From Geotalea toluenoxydans JCM 15764 (GTDB lineage Bacteria > Desulfobacterota > Desulfuromonadia > Geobacterales > Geobacteraceae), in assembly GCF_001311985.1 (NCBI RefSeq), contig NZ_BBCJ01000018.1, positions 1-64,000 on the forward strand: 64,000 bases of DNA. The letters run 5' to 3'. Under the pieces are notes generated by a model. The model was given only the letters and a program-made list of their open reading frames with translations, was not told the origin of the DNA and searched no databases. Positions 62,322-64,000 of this stretch are shown here, in pieces (positions within the stretch are counted from its first letter, which is position 1; every line of letters begins with the position of its first letter). The position numbers and the translations under genes are program-made.

Positions 62322-63596
62322 GTATTTTCCCCGTGAGCAGGTTGTGCATCATGCCTTGCTTGAGCTGGCGGGTTTTGGCGAGCCTGGTTTCGAGGGTAGT
62401 GATTTCGGCGTCCATGTCGAAAAGGATGGTGGCGATGGCGGTTTGTTCGGGGAGTGGTGGGCAACTGAAATCAATATTCTCAATTCTTGAGGCACTCAGG
62501 CTCGGCACGCCAGATGCTTCGTTGTAGCTCCGCCAGTTGATAGTGTTGAATTTATAAAAGATGAACTTTGCATCTGCTTCTGAAGCAATCTCTGTGAAGA
62601 ATAGCGTGTCAATCGTCCAAAACGGAGTATCAATAAACTGGGGGACATCGATAGTGCCTTTTCTGCCAATGAGGATCGAAGGCTTGTCGTAGAGATACTC
62701 GTTAGTCCGCCCAATCTCGCCGCCACTCGCAAGGATTGGATATTTCCCGCCAACCACGACGACGTTATGTTGGCTTTTGCCGTGCCTAACTTTCAACACG
62801 TCCCCCAACCGCTTCACCTCCCACCCATCGGGAATTTGGTGGTGTTTGTCGCATTGTAGGGGCACGGTGCGCCGTGCCCCTACCGATGTAAATTCCGGCA
62901 GGCGCTTTTTGCCGGTGAGCAATTCCTGCATGGCGCCTTGTTTGATGTTGCGTTTTTTGGCGATGAGTTGCTCCAGGGATTCGATGAGGGCATCGGTGTC
63001 GCTCAACGCCTCGGCGATGGTTTCTTGTTCGGCTTTGGTGGGTGGAAGAGGGATTTGTAAATAACGAATGTCGTCAACCTTTGCATGACCTACCGTTGAA
63101 CCACCAATTTTTTGAACAGATTGCTCTGCACTCCTGATGACATGAGGGCGTAGAGAAGAAAACTACTTTCAGTTTTCTCTCTATCTGGGCGATAAAGCAT
63201 CATTCGCTGCCCCAAACAGACTCGCACATCCGAAGGTACTAAGCACACCTCTCCTAAAGGCGCTTCTCTTGTAATGAGAACATCACCCAGTTGAGGAATG
63301 GCTCTGGCAGTCCACTCATGGAAGGACGTCTCATTCGTAAAACGAAGCTCCTCTCGAACAAACTTTCCGTTACGCACATTCGGGGTCCTTACTACAGCAA
63401 ACTCACCACCATCAACAACAGGAGCTGTCCGGTTCTTGCAGTCCACAACAAGCTCACAGATCTGGGCAGCAGTTTTAACCTCCCAATCCTCCGGAATCAC
63501 CCCAACCTCGGTCTTCTTGTAACCTGTCTGAATCACGGATTGACACGGATTATTGGAACTCACGGATACCACCTTTTCTAATTCTACGTAAATCAT
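62296..63596 (-). CDS. hsdS: Type I restriction specificity subunit (HsdS), frameshifted
   Basis: About 433 residues. The first target-recognition half begins YKKTEVGVIPEDWEVKTAAQICELV and includes VRTPNVRNGKF and GDVLITREAPLGEVCLVPS. A one-base slip near 63090 leads to the central conserved helix (DTDALIESLEQLIAKKRNIKQGAMQELLTGKKRLPEF). The second half begins IPDGWEVKRLGDVLKVRHGKSQ and ends LPEQTAIATILFDMDAEITTLETRLAKTRQLKQGMMHNLLTGKIRL. The tail NHDFLD comes from repeat element B, and the extreme N-terminus (NNPCQSVIQTG) reads through another repeat. A mobile palindrome sits between the halves. The start at 63596 is uncertain; GTG codons lie at 63572, 63563 and 63536. Confidence 0.82.
62856..62883. 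repeat. REP-like palindrome inside hsdS
   Basis: GTAGGGGCACGG (62856-62867), spacer TGCG, then CCGTGCCCCTAC (62872-62883): a perfect 12-bp palindrome. It encodes VGARRTVPL between the two halves of HsdS without breaking the frame. I recall similar GGGGCACGG palindromes as widespread interspersed repeats in other bacteria. Confidence 0.75.
63526..63560. repeat. Repeat element C, GTCTGAATCACGGATT variant at the start of hsdS
   Basis: GTCTGAATCACGGATT is followed by GACACGGATT and, after a gap, by CACGGATA. It shares the GTCTGAAYCAYG head with elements A and B. The minus-strand reading frame of hsdS passes through it, adding NNPCQSVIQTG before the conserved start of the protein. Confidence 0.55.
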
Positions 63597-63657
63597 GCAT
63601 AGGAAATAGCGCTTTTAGTGATACGTCCTGATGACGTGCACAAGAAAAGGTCTTTTG

Positions 63658-63733
63658 GTGTGCACGTTCTGCTTATGTATAACCGAAATGGCTCTTTCGT
63701 GTTCACGTTCCGCTTCTCATGGGTACATAACCC
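63658..63733. repeat. Imperfect direct repeats in the gap before hsdS
   Basis: TGTGCACGTTCTGCTTATGTATAACC (63659 onward) resembles TGTTCACGTTCCGCTTCTCATGGGTACATAACC (63700 onward). The gap (63597-63743) holds these and no gene. The repeats could bind a regulator or be remnants of a mobile element. Confidence 0.3.
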
Positions 63734-63743
63734 GGTTTATTAC

Positions 63744-64000
63744 TCATGACAATGCATCCGCTTTGGCACTCACATTACGCAGCAGATCATACAAAGCGTC
63801 ATTAAGGTAGTAATTTTCCTTGCCCAGCTTGTGACGCGAGAGCAGCCCGATCTTTACCAGCTCTTCCAGATACTTGGCGGCTGTATTTCGATGTATCTGC
63901 AACTCCTGCGTGACAAATTCAATTTTAGTATAGGGATGACGAAAAAGATTGTTGATCAGATCCTGGCTGTAAATTTTCGGCAGTTCGGCGCGCAGCTTGT
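63744..64000 (-). CDS. C-terminal end of a Fic family protein (winged-helix part), partial
   Basis: The minus-strand frame enters from beyond the window and stops with TGA at 63746-63744. It reads LPKIYSQDLINNLFRHPYTK, then IEFVTQELQIHRNTAAKYLEEL, then VKIGLLSRHKLGKENYYLND, and ends LLRNVSAKADALS. This is the C-terminal winged-helix domain common in Fic/DOC proteins encoded beside type I restriction genes (the fixed block T-A-x-K-Y-L-x-x-L followed by G-K-x-N-Y-Y-x-N). The catalytic HPFx[D/E]GN motif lies outside the window, so enzymatic activity cannot be judged. Confidence 0.75.
   Translation of the reverse strand, partial: KLRAELPKIYSQDLINNLFRHPYTKIEFVTQELQIHRNTAAKYLEELVKIGLLSRHKLGKENYYLNDALYDLLRNVSAKADALS

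Overview
The window looks like a chromosome segment of a Geobacter-like member of the Desulfuromonadota. Seen here: a secreted cytochrome with 23 haem-binding motifs mixing CxxCH, CxxxCH and CxxxxCH spacing, a DsbA-like protein with an in-frame TGA in a U-P-Y-C motif, a GEMM-type cyclic-dinucleotide riboswitch, and a System II (ResB/CcsA) cytochrome c maturation pair. From about 4.4 kb on, nearly every gene lies on the minus strand. A warning applies throughout: about 38 reading frames are broken by single-base slips that one added base repairs, often next to short homopolymers. I treat these as sequence or assembly errors and give the reconstructed spans; real pseudogenes cannot be excluded without reads.

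Layout. 1-4.2 kb (+): a translationally coupled four-gene operon that looks like lipid or acyl metabolism (DUF3419/BtaA-like transferase, polyprenol/phytol-kinase-like membrane protein, GNAT protein, AMP-forming ligase). 4.4-4.9 kb (-): a small heat-shock protein. 5.1-31.7 kb (-): a long run of exported proteins. It includes a cohesin/PASTA/FN3/OmpL47-repeat giant next to an FN3-dockerin protein, a periplasmic tandem rhodanese-like protein without catalytic cysteines, an Ig/TolB-propeller protein, a PBP4-type carboxypeptidase, a small M50-like peptidase, the candidate selenoprotein, an AT-rich stretch with orphan genes, a ~2,800-residue beta-helix/FN3 giant and a glycine-rich protein. 31.8-36.5 kb (-): an IPT/TIG adhesin-like protein behind a promoter, GEMM riboswitch and terminator.

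36.8-52.2 kb (-): two B12-binding radical SAM proteins flank an ABC exporter-like operon of the P19/DUF2318 iron-uptake type (two FtsX-like permeases, an ATPase, a DUF2318 Fe-S membrane protein, a ResB-like protein). Then come a spermidine-synthase-like membrane protein, ResB, CcsA, a WG-repeat lipoprotein and another membrane protein. 52.4-57.3 kb (-): the large multihaem cytochrome, which would need the nearby maturation genes. 57.9-64 kb (-): a type I restriction-modification locus (SprT-like protease, HsdR, GxxExxY protein, HsdS, the end of a Fic protein) in which palindromic repeats supply gene ends and a ribosome binding site; hsdM is not in the window.

The strongest leads are the cohesin-dockerin pair, the UGA/SECIS thiol oxidoreductase, the riboswitch-controlled surface protein, the 23-haem cytochrome, and the repeat family that has extended coding sequences in the restriction locus.
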